From contig DATCGA010000499.1 in assembly GCA_036509215.1 (NCBI GenBank), forward strand, positions 1 to 5,496: a DNA stretch of 5,496 bases. Direction: 5' to 3'. Shown here piece by piece: positions 1 through 4,566 of this stretch; positions within the stretch are counted from its first letter, which is position 1, and each line of letters starts with the position of its first letter. The translations under genes and the position numbers were made by a program. This DNA comes from Trebonia sp036509215. Lineage in GTDB: Bacteria > Actinomycetota > Actinomycetes > Streptosporangiales > Streptosporangiaceae. The notes below the pieces were generated by a model. That model made no database searches, had not been told where the DNA came from, and was given only the letters and a program-made list of their open reading frames with translations.

Positions 1-177
1 GAGGACCCGATCGTCTCCTCCGACATCGTCGGGTCGACCGCCTCCTGCACGTTCGACGCGTCGATCACGATGGCATACGGGAACCAGGTGAAGGTCTTCG
101 GCTGGTACGATAACGAGTTCGGGTACTCCAACCGCCTCGTCGACCTGACCGCCCTCGTCGCCTCCCGGCTCGGCTGA
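1..177 (+). CDS. gap: Glyceraldehyde-3-phosphate dehydrogenase, C-terminal end (partial)
   Basis: Frame 1 is open from the window edge to TGA at 175-177 and gives the last 58 residues of type I GAPDH, which converts glyceraldehyde-3-phosphate, NAD+ and phosphate to 1,3-bisphosphoglycerate in the cytoplasm. The visible part carries the family's C-terminal landmarks: SSDIVGSTASCTFDAS, then GNQVKVFGWYDNEFGYSNR and the final helix LVDLTALVASRLG. The WYDNExGYSxR segment holds the conserved Asn and Tyr near the NAD nicotinamide. Phe stands where many homologues have Trp (NEWGYS), a conservative change. The catalytic Cys and the Rossmann domain lie upstream, outside the window. pgk follows 36 bases later on the same strand and uses this enzyme's product, so an operon is likely. 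The 5' truncation is caused by the window edge and is not a pseudogene sign. Confidence 0.96.
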   Translation, partial: EDPIVSSDIVGSTASCTFDASITMAYGNQVKVFGWYDNEFGYSNRLVDLTALVASRLG

Positions 178-213
178 GCGCGGGGCAGAGGCAGAGAGCC
201 AGAGAGCAGCGAC
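178..213 (+). promoter_or_regulatory. gap-pgk spacer with purine repeats and weak RBS
   Basis: The 36-base spacer is built largely of short CAGAG/AGAGAG units. No full Shine-Dalgarno core lies at the usual distance. The best candidate is AGAGAG at 201-206, seven bases before the ATG at 214. A GAGG at 188-191 is too far away (22 bases). No terminator hairpin or promoter is evident, which fits co-transcription of gap and pgk. Confidence 0.4.
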
Positions 214-1425
214 ATGCACAACATCGACGATCTCGACGTGGCCGGCCGCCGGGTGCTGGTCAGGTCTGACCTGAACGTCCCGTTCGACAAGTCGGGCAGC
301 GGCGTGATCACCGACGACGGCCGCATCCGGGCCTCGCTGCCGGTGATCCGCAAGCTGGCCGAGCGCGGCGCCCGGGTCGTGGTCATGGCCCACCTCGGCC
401 GCCCCAGGGGCGAGGACTTCGCCGAGCGGGCCGAGGGCGGCCCGTCGCTGCGCCCGGTCGCGGACCGGCTGGCCGAGCTGCTCGGCTCGCCGGTCGCGTT
501 CGCGACCGACCTGGTCGGACAGTCCGCCACCGCGACGGTGGCCGGGCTGGCCGACGGCGAGGTCGCGCTGCTCGAGAACGTGCGGTTCGAGCCTGCGGAA
601 ACTTCAAAAGATGATGTCGAACGGACCGTGCTCGCCTCGGCCATAGCCCGGCTGGGCGACCTCTACGTGGGCGACGGGTTCGGCGTTGTGCACCGGAAGC
701 AGGCCTCGGTCTACGACCTGCCCGCGCTGCTGCCGAGCGCGGCCGGCGACCTGATCACGGCCGAGGTGTCGGTGCTGCGGCGGCTGACGCAGGACCCGGC
801 CCGGCCGTACGTGGTCGTGCTGGGCGGGTCCAAGGTGTCCGACAAGCTCGGCGTCATCGGCAACCTGCTCGGCCTGGCCGACCGGGTCCTGATCGGCGGC
901 GGGATGACCTACACGTTCCTGGCCGCGCTGGGGCACGAGGTGGGCACCTCGCTGCTCGAGGCCGACCAGATCGACTCGTGCAAGGCGGTGCTGGCGGAGG
1001 CGGCCGAGCGGGGCGTCGAGCTGGTGCTGCCGACCGACATCGTGGTGGCGCCGAGGTTCGCCGCCGACGCCCCCGCCACCGTGGTCGCCGCCGACGCCAT
1101 CCCGGCCGACCACATGGGTCTGGACATCGGGCCGGACTCGCGCGAGCTGTTCGCGTCGAAGCTGGCCGACGCGCGGACGGTGTTCTGGAACGGGCCGATG
1201 GGCGTGTTCGAGTTCCCGGCCTTCGCGGCGGGCACCCGGGCCGTGGCAGAGGCGCTGACCAAGGTCGACGGGCTCACCGTGGTCGGCGGCGGCGACTCGG
1301 CGGCGGCGGTCCGCTCGTTCGGGCTGGCCGACTCGGCGTTCGGTCACATCTCGACCGGCGGCGGCGCGTCACTGGAGTATCTCGAAGGCAAGACGCTCCC
1401 CGGATTGACGGCCCTCGGGGCGTAA
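214..1425 (+). CDS. pgk: Phosphoglycerate kinase
   Basis: This is a 403-residue cytoplasmic enzyme of glycolysis and gluconeogenesis. It transfers the acyl phosphate of 1,3-bisphosphoglycerate to ADP, giving ATP and 3-phosphoglycerate. The length is normal for bacterial PGK (about 390-415). N-domain substrate contacts are visible: VRSDLNVP (R17, D19, N21), R39, HLGRPRG (H60-R65), ENVRF (R124) and the actinobacterial GFGVVHRKQASVYD (H160, R161). C-domain nucleotide elements are GGSKVSDK (K207, K211), FWNGPMGVFE (324-333), the GGGDS loop (358-362) and the final HISTGGGASLEYLEGK. All key residues appear intact. The ATG at 214 fits the family N-terminus (IDDLDVAGRRVLVR). It lies between gap and tpiA in a glycolytic operon. 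A short patch of A/T-ending codons at residues 127-136 contrasts with the rest of the gene. Confidence 0.98.
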   Translation: MHNIDDLDVAGRRVLVRSDLNVPFDKSGSGVITDDGRIRASLPVIRKLAERGARVVVMAHLGRPRGEDFAERAEGGPSLRPVADRLAELLGSPVAFATDLVGQSATATVAGLADGEVALLENVRFEPAETSKDDVERTVLASAIARLGDLYVGDGFGVVHRKQASVYDLPALLPSAAGDLITAEVSVLRRLTQDPARPYVVVLGGSKVSDKLGVIGNLLGLADRVLIGGGMTYTFLAALGHEVGTSLLEADQIDSCKAVLAEAAERGVELVLPTDIVVAPRFAADAPATVVAADAIPADHMGLDIGPDSRELFASKLADARTVFWNGPMGVFEFPAFAAGTRAVAEALTKVDGLTVVGGGDSAAAVRSFGLADSAFGHISTGGGASLEYLEGKTLPGLTALGA

Positions 1426-1438
1426 GCTCCCTTCCGTT

Positions 1439-2233
1439 ATGACTGAGACGAAGAATCTGCCGCTGATCGTCGGCAACTGGAAGATGAACTGCAACCACTT
1501 CGAGGCGATCGCGCTGCTGCAAAAGATCGCGTGGACGCTGCAGGACAAGGACTACAAGAACGTCGAGGTGGCGGTGGTGCCGCCGTTCACCGATCTGCGC
1601 TCGGTGCAGACCCTGGTGGACGGCGACAAAATGAAGATCGTCTACGGCGCGCAGGATCTCTCCCCGCACGCCAACGGCGCCTACACCGGCGACATCTCCG
1701 GTTCGATGCTGGCCAAGCTCGGGTGCTCGTACGTGCTGTGCGGGCACTCCGAGCGGCGGCAGTACCACCACGAGGACGACGCGGTCGTCAACGCGAAGGT
1801 CAAGGCCGCCCTCGGCGTCTCCATCACGCCCATCCTGTGCGTGGGGGAGCCCATGGGGGTGCGGAAGGCCGGCACCGAGGTCGAGCACGTGGTCGACCAG
1901 CTGAAGGGGTCGCTGGCCAAGGTGCCCGCCGAGGCGATCGCGTCGATGGTGATCGCCTACGAGCCGATCTGGGCGATCGGCACCGGCGAGGTCGCCTCGG
2001 CCGCCGACGCGCAGCAGATGGCGGCCGACATAAGGGCGTACATTTCGGGCGCGGCGGGCGCTGAGGCCGGGGGATGCGTTCGCATTCTGTACGGCGGTTC
2101 CGTCAAAGCCGACAACATTACGCCTATCATGGCGGGACAGGACGTTGACGGCGTGCTCGTCGGCGGCGCAAGCCTTGACGCCGGTCAGTTCGCCTCGATC
2201 TGCCGGTACTATCAGGTGGCCGCTGGTCGCTGA
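1439..2233 (+). CDS. tpiA: Triosephosphate isomerase
   Basis: This is a 264-residue TIM-barrel enzyme that interconverts dihydroxyacetone phosphate and glyceraldehyde-3-phosphate in the cytoplasm. The active site is complete: GNWKMN (N13, K15), CGHSERRQ (catalytic electrophile H103), AYEPIWAIGTG (catalytic base E175, then flexible loop 6), and the phosphate-gripping YGGSV (S221) and LVGGASL (G242, G243). ILCVGE (C134) is also conserved. The length is slightly above the usual 250-260. Loop 6 ends GTGEVA where GTGK is commoner, a tolerated variation. The gene starts 13 bases after the pgk stop, and the intervening bases (TCCCTTCCGTT) are pyrimidine-rich with no Shine-Dalgarno, so translation may depend on coupling to pgk. 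The ATG at 1439 agrees with the family N-terminus. Expression is presumably from a promoter upstream of gap. Confidence 0.98.
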   Translation: MTETKNLPLIVGNWKMNCNHFEAIALLQKIAWTLQDKDYKNVEVAVVPPFTDLRSVQTLVDGDKMKIVYGAQDLSPHANGAYTGDISGSMLAKLGCSYVLCGHSERRQYHHEDDAVVNAKVKAALGVSITPILCVGEPMGVRKAGTEVEHVVDQLKGSLAKVPAEAIASMVIAYEPIWAIGTGEVASAADAQQMAADIRAYISGAAGAEAGGCVRILYGGSVKADNITPIMAGQDVDGVLVGGASLDAGQFASICRYYQVAAGR

Positions 2234-2245
2234 GGCGCCGGATGG

Positions 2246-2277
2246 TTGACCGCGGCGGACTCGACGCCGTGTAAATT
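2246..2277 (+). promoter_or_regulatory. Possible promoter for secG-rbpA
   Basis: The 99-base gap between tpiA and secG is wide enough for its own promoter. TTGACC at 2246-2251 resembles a -35 element. TAAATT at 2272-2277 fits the actinobacterial TAnnnT -10 and is the most A/T-rich spot nearby. The 20-base spacer is longer than the usual 17-19, which weakens the call. The implied transcript start near 2284 would leave a leader of about 50 bases. No hairpin terminator is seen between tpiA and secG, so read-through from the glycolytic genes is also possible. Confidence 0.35.
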
Positions 2278-2313
2278 AAGAAGACCGCAGCGTTGTAGGA
2301 ACGTACGCGTTTC

Positions 2314-2323
2314 AAGGGGAGAG
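2314..2323 (+). promoter_or_regulatory. Ribosome binding site of secG
   Basis: AAGGGGAGAG is a purine-rich Shine-Dalgarno ending nine bases before the GTG at 2333. It decides the secG start. The same frame is open further upstream to a TTG at 2246, but that would add a basic, non-conserved N-terminal stretch in front of the first membrane helix. Confidence 0.75.
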
Positions 2324-2332
2324 AAGACACCG

Positions 2333-2566
2333 GTGGAGATCGCGCTCTCGGTCATCCTGATCATCGTTTCGCTGGTGATGGTCCTGCTCGTTCTCCTGCA
2401 CAAGGGGAAGGGCGGCGGCCTCTCCGACATGTTCGGCGGCGGCGTCTCCTCGACGCTCGGCTCCTCGTCGGTGGTCGAGCGGAACCTGGACCGGATTACG
2501 ATCTTCTTCGGCGTCCTCTGGTTCATCCTCGTGGTCGCCCTCGGCTGGATCATCAACCACCCGTAG
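2333..2566 (+). CDS. secG: Preprotein translocase subunit SecG
   Basis: This 77-residue inner-membrane protein is the small accessory subunit of the SecYEG channel and helps SecA-driven protein export. It has two hydrophobic helices, about residues 3-22 (IALSVILIIVSLVMVLLVLL) and 54-72 (ending in VLWFILVVALGWII). They are joined by the diagnostic cytoplasmic loop HKGKGGGLSDMFGGG, and the ERNLDRIT segment precedes helix 2. The length is typical of actinobacterial SecG (about 75-80). The GTG start at 2333 is chosen because a good Shine-Dalgarno lies nine bases upstream and the first helix begins immediately. It sits downstream of tpiA and 139 bases ahead of the rbpA-family gene. Nothing links SecG functionally to glycolysis, so the neighbourhood probably reflects conserved gene order rather than a shared pathway. 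Confidence 0.95.
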   Translation: MEIALSVILIIVSLVMVLLVLLHKGKGGGLSDMFGGGVSSTLGSSSVVERNLDRITIFFGVLWFILVVALGWIINHP

Positions 2567-2626
2567 GGCGGCCCAAAACTGGGTCTGCGTGTTTTCCGTC
2601 CGCGTCGGCGGATGTGATGGTGAAAT

Positions 2627-2652
2627 GGAATAGCCAGCGGGTGGTGGCCCTT
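2627..2652 (+). promoter_or_regulatory. Possible SigR/ECF-type promoter ahead of rbpA-family gene
   Basis: GGAAT at 2627-2631 matches the -35 element of the redox-stress sigma factor SigR family (GGAAT, 18-19 bases, GTT). After 18 bases comes CTT (2650-2652), one mismatch from GTT. The rbpA gene of Streptomyces coelicolor is known to be in the SigR regulon, which makes the match plausible but not proven. The 139-base gap after secG and the separate strong ribosome binding site agree with an independent promoter here. Confidence 0.3.
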
Positions 2653-2695
2653 AGGGCTGGTGCGCCCGTGGTCGATGGCTTGGTACGGCGACAAT

Positions 2696-2703
2696 GAGGT
2701 GAT
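2696..2703 (+). promoter_or_regulatory. Strong ribosome binding site of rbpA-family gene
   Basis: GAGGTGAT is a perfect match to the anti-Shine-Dalgarno end of 16S rRNA. Its GAGG core ends six bases before the GTG at 2706, which fixes the start codon and implies efficient translation. Confidence 0.85.
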
Positions 2704-2705
2704 CT

Positions 2706-3038
2706 GTGAGCAGTGGCAACGCGATCCGCGGAAGCAGGGTAGGCGCTGGCCCGATGGGCGAGGCGGAGCGCGGCGAGGCCGCGCCCCGGACCTGGGTTTC
2801 GTTCTGGTGCTCGAACGGGCACCAGACCAAGCCCAGCTTCGCGTCCGACGCCGCCATCCCCGACCAGTGGGAGTGCCCCCGGTGCGGCTTCCCGGCCGGG
2901 CAGAACCAGGCCGCACCGCCGGCCCCGCCCCGCGTCGAGCCGTACAAGACCCACCTGGCCTACGTGAAGGAGCGCCGTACCGACACCGACGGCGAGGCGA
3001 TCCTGGCCGAGGCCCTGCAGCGGCTGCGCGGCGCCTGA
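2706..3038 (+). CDS. RNA polymerase-binding protein, RbpA family (probable RbpB-type paralogue)
   Basis: This 110-residue protein belongs to the actinobacterial RbpA family, which binds RNA polymerase and the principal sigma factor and stimulates transcription initiation. The N-terminus AIRGSRVGAG matches the family's basic start (LRGSRL in mycobacterial RbpA). A core with likely zinc ligands follows: C35, H39, C57 and C60 (WCSNGH and WECPRC). A proline-rich linker (69-79) leads to a C-terminal sigma-interaction helix region: KTHLAYVKERR (81-91), then EAILAEALQRLRG. The THxxxxxERR signature and paired arginines (R90, R91) equal the sigma-binding part of RbpA. The core differs from classical RbpA (no SYETDR segment), so it is probably the second paralogue, called RbpB in Streptomyces. 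A separate rbpA elsewhere in the genome is expected but not visible. It follows secG and ends before a strong terminator. Confidence 0.85.
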   Translation: MSSGNAIRGSRVGAGPMGEAERGEAAPRTWVSFWCSNGHQTKPSFASDAAIPDQWECPRCGFPAGQNQAAPPAPPRVEPYKTHLAYVKERRTDTDGEAILAEALQRLRGA

Positions 3039-3053
3039 TCGCTTAAGCACGTA

Positions 3054-3098
3054 AAAGAAAGCGCCCGGACAGGCGAGAACTGTCCGGGCGCTTTCTTT
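3054..3098. terminator. Bidirectional intrinsic terminator between convergent genes
   Basis: Arms 3054-3072 and 3080-3098 are perfectly complementary over 19 bases around a seven-base GCGAGAA loop. The GC core (GCGCCCGGACAG) is flanked by AAAGAAA on the left and CTTTCTTT on the right. This gives a U-rich tract on either strand. It lies 15 bases after the rbpA-family stop (+) and 13 bases after the stop of the minus-strand zinc-ribbon gene, so it can end both transcripts. Confidence 0.93.
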
Positions 3099-3111
3099 GG
3101 TTCTTCCGGCC

Positions 3112-3666
3112 TCAGCGAGACACCCGGTCGAGCAGCGCCGAATGCAGTCGGCGCAGGTCGTTGCGCGCGAGGCTGTCAATGGTCAGGTCGGGAGCGTCGA
3201 GCCAGTGCAGCACCAGCGTGGGCTTCCACCGGTGGGCGGTGATCTCCGCCCCGGTGAGCTCGTCCAGGCGGCGCTGCCAGGGCGCGCGCGCCTCCTTCTG
3301 ATGGCGCAGGCCCATCGCGAAGCACAGTCGCTCATCGGTGAGCACCACGTAGCCGTCGACGCCAGTGATCTGGCCGAGCCATAGTCCGACCGGCCGCTCG
3401 GCCGGCTCCAGCTCGACGCCGAGCTGCTGCAGGGTCTCGGTCATCGTCAGGTGCGGCGCCGAGCGGCGGAACAGGTGCTCGAACAGGCCCTCCTGCGCTG
3501 TCTGCGAGGTCTGCGGCCGGTCGAACCGATACCCGCAGTAGCGGCACTTCCGCGCCGCCTCGAGGACCAGCTCGGCGCAGTCCGGGCACGCCTTCATCGC
3601 GCGCTCGTCGCCGGGCGCGGCGGGCTCCGGGTGCTGCCCGCCGGACTGGTCTTGTTCGGGTGACAC
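3112..3666 (-). CDS. Zinc-ribbon protein with C-terminal PH-like domain, function unknown
   Basis: This is a predicted 184-residue cytoplasmic protein. Residues 1-23 are polar and probably disordered. Residues 25-48 form a four-cysteine zinc ribbon (C27, C30, C41, C44; ACPDCAELVLEAARKCRYCGYRF) of the UPF0547/PF10571 type. After a linker, residues 92-183 look like a small beta-rich domain ending in a helix: GYVVLTDERLCFA, a basic tryptophan-containing strand pair, then LARNDLRRLHSALLDRV. This resembles bacterial PH-like domains, where VLTxxRL is typical. No membrane helix or enzyme motif is seen. The GTG start at 3666 has AGGA ten bases upstream; an ATG at codon 24 (3597-3595) is the alternative, giving a protein that begins at the ribbon. 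It converges on the rbpA-family gene and diverges from dinB. Ribbon plus PH-like domain suggests a nucleic-acid or protein adaptor, but this is inference. Confidence 0.8.
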   Translation of the reverse strand: MSPEQDQSGGQHPEPAAPGDERAMKACPDCAELVLEAARKCRYCGYRFDRPQTSQTAQEGLFEHLFRRSAPHLTMTETLQQLGVELEPAERPVGLWLGQITGVDGYVVLTDERLCFAMGLRHQKEARAPWQRRLDELTGAEITAHRWKPTLVLHWLDAPDLTIDSLARNDLRRLHSALLDRVSR

Positions 3667-3714
3667 GTCTGCGATGTCCTATCGGAGGGCCGGGCCTGAT
3701 CGGCAATCACAGCC

Positions 3715-3720
3715 AGCATA
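3715..3720 (-). promoter_or_regulatory. Possible -10 element of the zinc-ribbon gene
   Basis: Read on the minus strand, 3720-3715 is TATGCT, a match to the TAnnnT -10 consensus 48 bases ahead of the GTG at 3666. No convincing -35 is found 16-18 bases further upstream (sequence near GACTCT), so this is a weak call. Confidence 0.25.
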
Positions 3721-3726
3721 GGAGGT
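3720..3726 (+). promoter_or_regulatory. Consensus Shine-Dalgarno in the divergent spacer
   Basis: AGGAGGT at 3720-3726 is a near-perfect Shine-Dalgarno on the plus strand, about 100 bases ahead of the dinB ATG and so too far to serve it directly. It lies eight bases before a GTG at 3734 that opens a 30-codon frame running into dinB. A strong site of this kind without a start codon nearby would be unexpected, so it supports that small ORF. Confidence 0.55.
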
Positions 3727-3733
3727 CGGGGCG

Positions 3734-3826
3734 GTGGAGAGTCGGCCCGGTCCGTTCGAGATGATCGATTTGAGCCTTTTTCCTGGAAGCAGAATGTCCG
3801 GGATCTTCGCTAGCCTGGCGCGATGA
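3734..3826 (+). CDS. Candidate 30-residue upstream ORF coupled to dinB
   Basis: A GTG at 3734, preceded at eight bases by AGGAGGT, opens a 30-codon frame ending TGA at 3824-3826. The stop overlaps the dinB ATG (3823-3825) as ATGA, the classic arrangement for translational coupling. The peptide begins MESRPGPFEM, continues IDLSLFPGSR and ends SGIFASLAR. I recognise no domain. It includes a few codons unusual for this genome (TTG, CTT, TTT, AGA), so it may be a leader peptide whose translation, rather than its product, matters. The alternative is that dinB is made from a leaderless mRNA starting at its own ATG, in which case this frame is chance. Support is the ribosome binding site plus the exact overlap. 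Coding bias cannot be judged at this length. Confidence 0.45.
   Translation: MESRPGPFEMIDLSLFPGSRMSGIFASLAR
3811..3816 (+). promoter_or_regulatory. Possible leaderless-type -10 element of dinB
   Basis: TAGCCT at 3811-3816 fits TAnnnT and ends six bases before the dinB ATG at 3823. This is the spacing at which transcription would begin at or next to the start codon. There is no Shine-Dalgarno directly ahead of this ATG, as expected for a leaderless mRNA. No clear -35 is seen. This competes with the coupled-ORF explanation. Confidence 0.4.
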
Positions 3827-4377
3827 CTGACACCCCCTGGGAACCACCGCTCGCAGGCACCGAGGCCGAGCAGCTGCTGGCGGCGCTCGAACGGCTGCGG
3901 GCGACGTTCCGCTACAAGACGGACGGGCTCGACGCGGCCGGGCTGAGCCGTCGGCTCGGCGCGTCGACGCTGACGCTGGGCGGGCTGCTCAAGCACCTGG
4001 CGCTCGTCGAGGACCATCAGTTCGGCCTCAAGCTGACCGGGGTGCCGCTCGGCCCCCCGTGGTCGGACGTCGACTGGGACGCCGCCCCGGACTGGGACTT
4101 CAGGATCACCGCCGAAGACACGCCGCGGGCGCTGTACGCGCTCTGGGACGCCGCCGCCGCCCGGTCGCGCGAGCGGGTGGCCGAGGCGCTGGCCGGCGGC
4201 GGCCTCGACCAGCCCGTGCACGCCGAGGTCGACGGGGAGCACGCCAACCTGCGACGGCTGGTCTGCGACATGATCGAGGAGTACGGCCGGCACACCGGGC
4301 ACGCCGACCTGATCAGGGAGTCGGTCGACGGCCGGACCGGCGAGGACCCGGCACCGGGCTGGAAGCCGACCTCGTGA
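3823..4377 (+). CDS. DinB superfamily / DUF664 protein
   Basis: This 184-residue cytoplasmic protein has the DinB/YfiT four-helix-bundle pattern, matching the actinobacterial DUF664 branch. The first helix is about residues 14-33. LGGLLKHLALVEDHQF (52-67) supplies the first metal-site histidine (H58). Near the C-terminus MIEEYGRHTGHADLIRE (150-166) supplies H157 and H160. Such His triads bind divalent metal in the family. Some relatives are thiol-dependent (bacillithiol or mycothiol) transferases or maleylpyruvate isomerases, but many have no known reaction, so none is assigned. The helices between are joined by a Trp/Asp-rich segment (WSDVDWDAAPDWDF, 80-93). The length is normal (about 160-190). 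The ATG at 3823 is the first possible start because an in-frame TAG lies at 3811. It is divergent from the zinc-ribbon gene and may be coupled to a short upstream ORF. Confidence 0.88.
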   Translation: MTDTPWEPPLAGTEAEQLLAALERLRATFRYKTDGLDAAGLSRRLGASTLTLGGLLKHLALVEDHQFGLKLTGVPLGPPWSDVDWDAAPDWDFRITAEDTPRALYALWDAAAARSRERVAEALAGGGLDQPVHAEVDGEHANLRRLVCDMIEEYGRHTGHADLIRESVDGRTGEDPAPGWKPTS

Positions 4378-4394
4378 CCTAGAGGTCGGTCACG
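4373..4394 (+). terminator. Weak hairpin at the dinB stop
   Basis: CGTGACC (4373-4379) and GGTCACG (4388-4394) pair as a seven-base stem with an eight-base loop. A nested GACCT-AG-AGGTC alternative (4376-4387) also exists. The dinB stop codon is inside the left arm. No U-tract follows, so it may be an atypical terminator or an operator. Confidence 0.3.
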
Positions 4395-4432
4395 ATTAGC
4401 AATCGATTGGTCTATCACAGTAATGTCACTCA

Positions 4433-4450
4433 GCGCACGGCGGCGTGCGC
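4433..4450. terminator. GC-rich hairpin after dinB
   Basis: GCGCACG (4433-4439), loop GCGG, then CGTGCGC (4444-4450) form a perfect seven-base stem, 55 bases beyond the dinB stop. It is a more stable structure than the hairpin at the stop itself. No U-tract follows (GTTCTGCC), so termination is plausible but not certain. It could equally be part of the leader of the next gene. Confidence 0.4.
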
Positions 4451-4459
4451 GTTCTGCCA

Positions 4460-4473
4460 TTATGCATGCGTAA
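4460..4473. promoter_or_regulatory. 14-base quasi-palindrome, possible operator
   Basis: TTATGCATGCGTAA is symmetrical around GCATGC, with TTA and TAA ends and one mismatched pair. It lies in the most A/T-rich part of the spacer, where a promoter for the MHYT gene would be expected, 94 bases ahead of that gene's start. The size and symmetry suit a dimeric regulator, but no particular regulator can be named. Confidence 0.3.
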
Positions 4474-4495
4474 ATCGGCGCACCGGGGCGCCGAT
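4474..4495. repeat. Perfect 8-base inverted repeat in the MHYT gene leader
   Basis: ATCGGCGC (4474-4481) and GCGCCGAT (4488-4495) pair perfectly around the six-base loop ACCGGG. The repeat directly abuts the quasi-palindrome at 4460-4473. It could be an mRNA leader hairpin or a protein-binding site. It lacks a U-tract, so termination is less likely. Confidence 0.45.
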
Positions 4496-4540
4496 GCGGC
4501 CGCGGACCCTCACGCGGGTGTTACCAGCGATGGCGGCCGC
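4496..4540. repeat. Two GCGGCCGC palindromes flanking a short hairpin
   Basis: GCGGCCGC occurs at 4496-4503 and again at 4533-4540, 37 bases apart. Each is self-complementary, and in RNA the two copies could pair with each other over eight bases, enclosing ACCC-TCACGC-GGGT (4506-4519). The right copy ends 13 bases before the G-rich ribosome binding site of the MHYT gene. GC-rich DNA makes such words fairly likely by chance. Confidence 0.35.
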
Positions 4541-4553
4541 TGCATTGTCACAC

Positions 4554-4560
4554 GGGGGTG
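4554..4560 (+). promoter_or_regulatory. G-rich ribosome binding site of the MHYT gene
   Basis: GGGGGTG can pair with the 16S CACCTCC tail with one G-U wobble. It ends six bases before the GTG at 4567. It overlaps the other candidate start, GTG at 4558, which itself has no usable Shine-Dalgarno. This favours the downstream start. Confidence 0.5.
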
Positions 4561-4566
4561 GCATCT

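Noticed and set aside
604..1347. Long minus-strand frame opposite pgk
   Set aside because: It mirrors GC-rich codon structure, is rich in Arg, Gly and His with no recognisable domain, and lies fully within an intact pgk.
2246..2332. In-frame upstream extension of secG to a TTG at 2246
   Set aside because: It would add 29 basic, non-hydrophobic residues before the first helix, has no RBS, and the GTG at 2333 has a good Shine-Dalgarno and family-like N-terminus.
2570..2585. Short inverted repeat CCCA-AAAC-TGGG just after secG, followed by GTGTTTTCC
   Set aside because: The perfect stem is only four bases (six with a wobble) and the T-run is offset by several bases, so it is too weak to call a terminator.
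2212..3179. Minus-strand frames across secG and the rbpA-family gene
   Set aside because: They run over two well-supported plus-strand genes and a terminator, and their translations are low-complexity with no family likeness.
4421..4426. TAATGT as a -10 for the MHYT gene
   Set aside because: It fits TAnnnT, but no -35-like hexamer lies 16-19 bases upstream, and TTGGTC at 4407 is only eight bases away.
4462..4473. ATG-CAT-GCG-TAA mini reading frame inside the quasi-palindrome
   Set aside because: Three codons with no ribosome binding site; it is explained by the palindrome itself.
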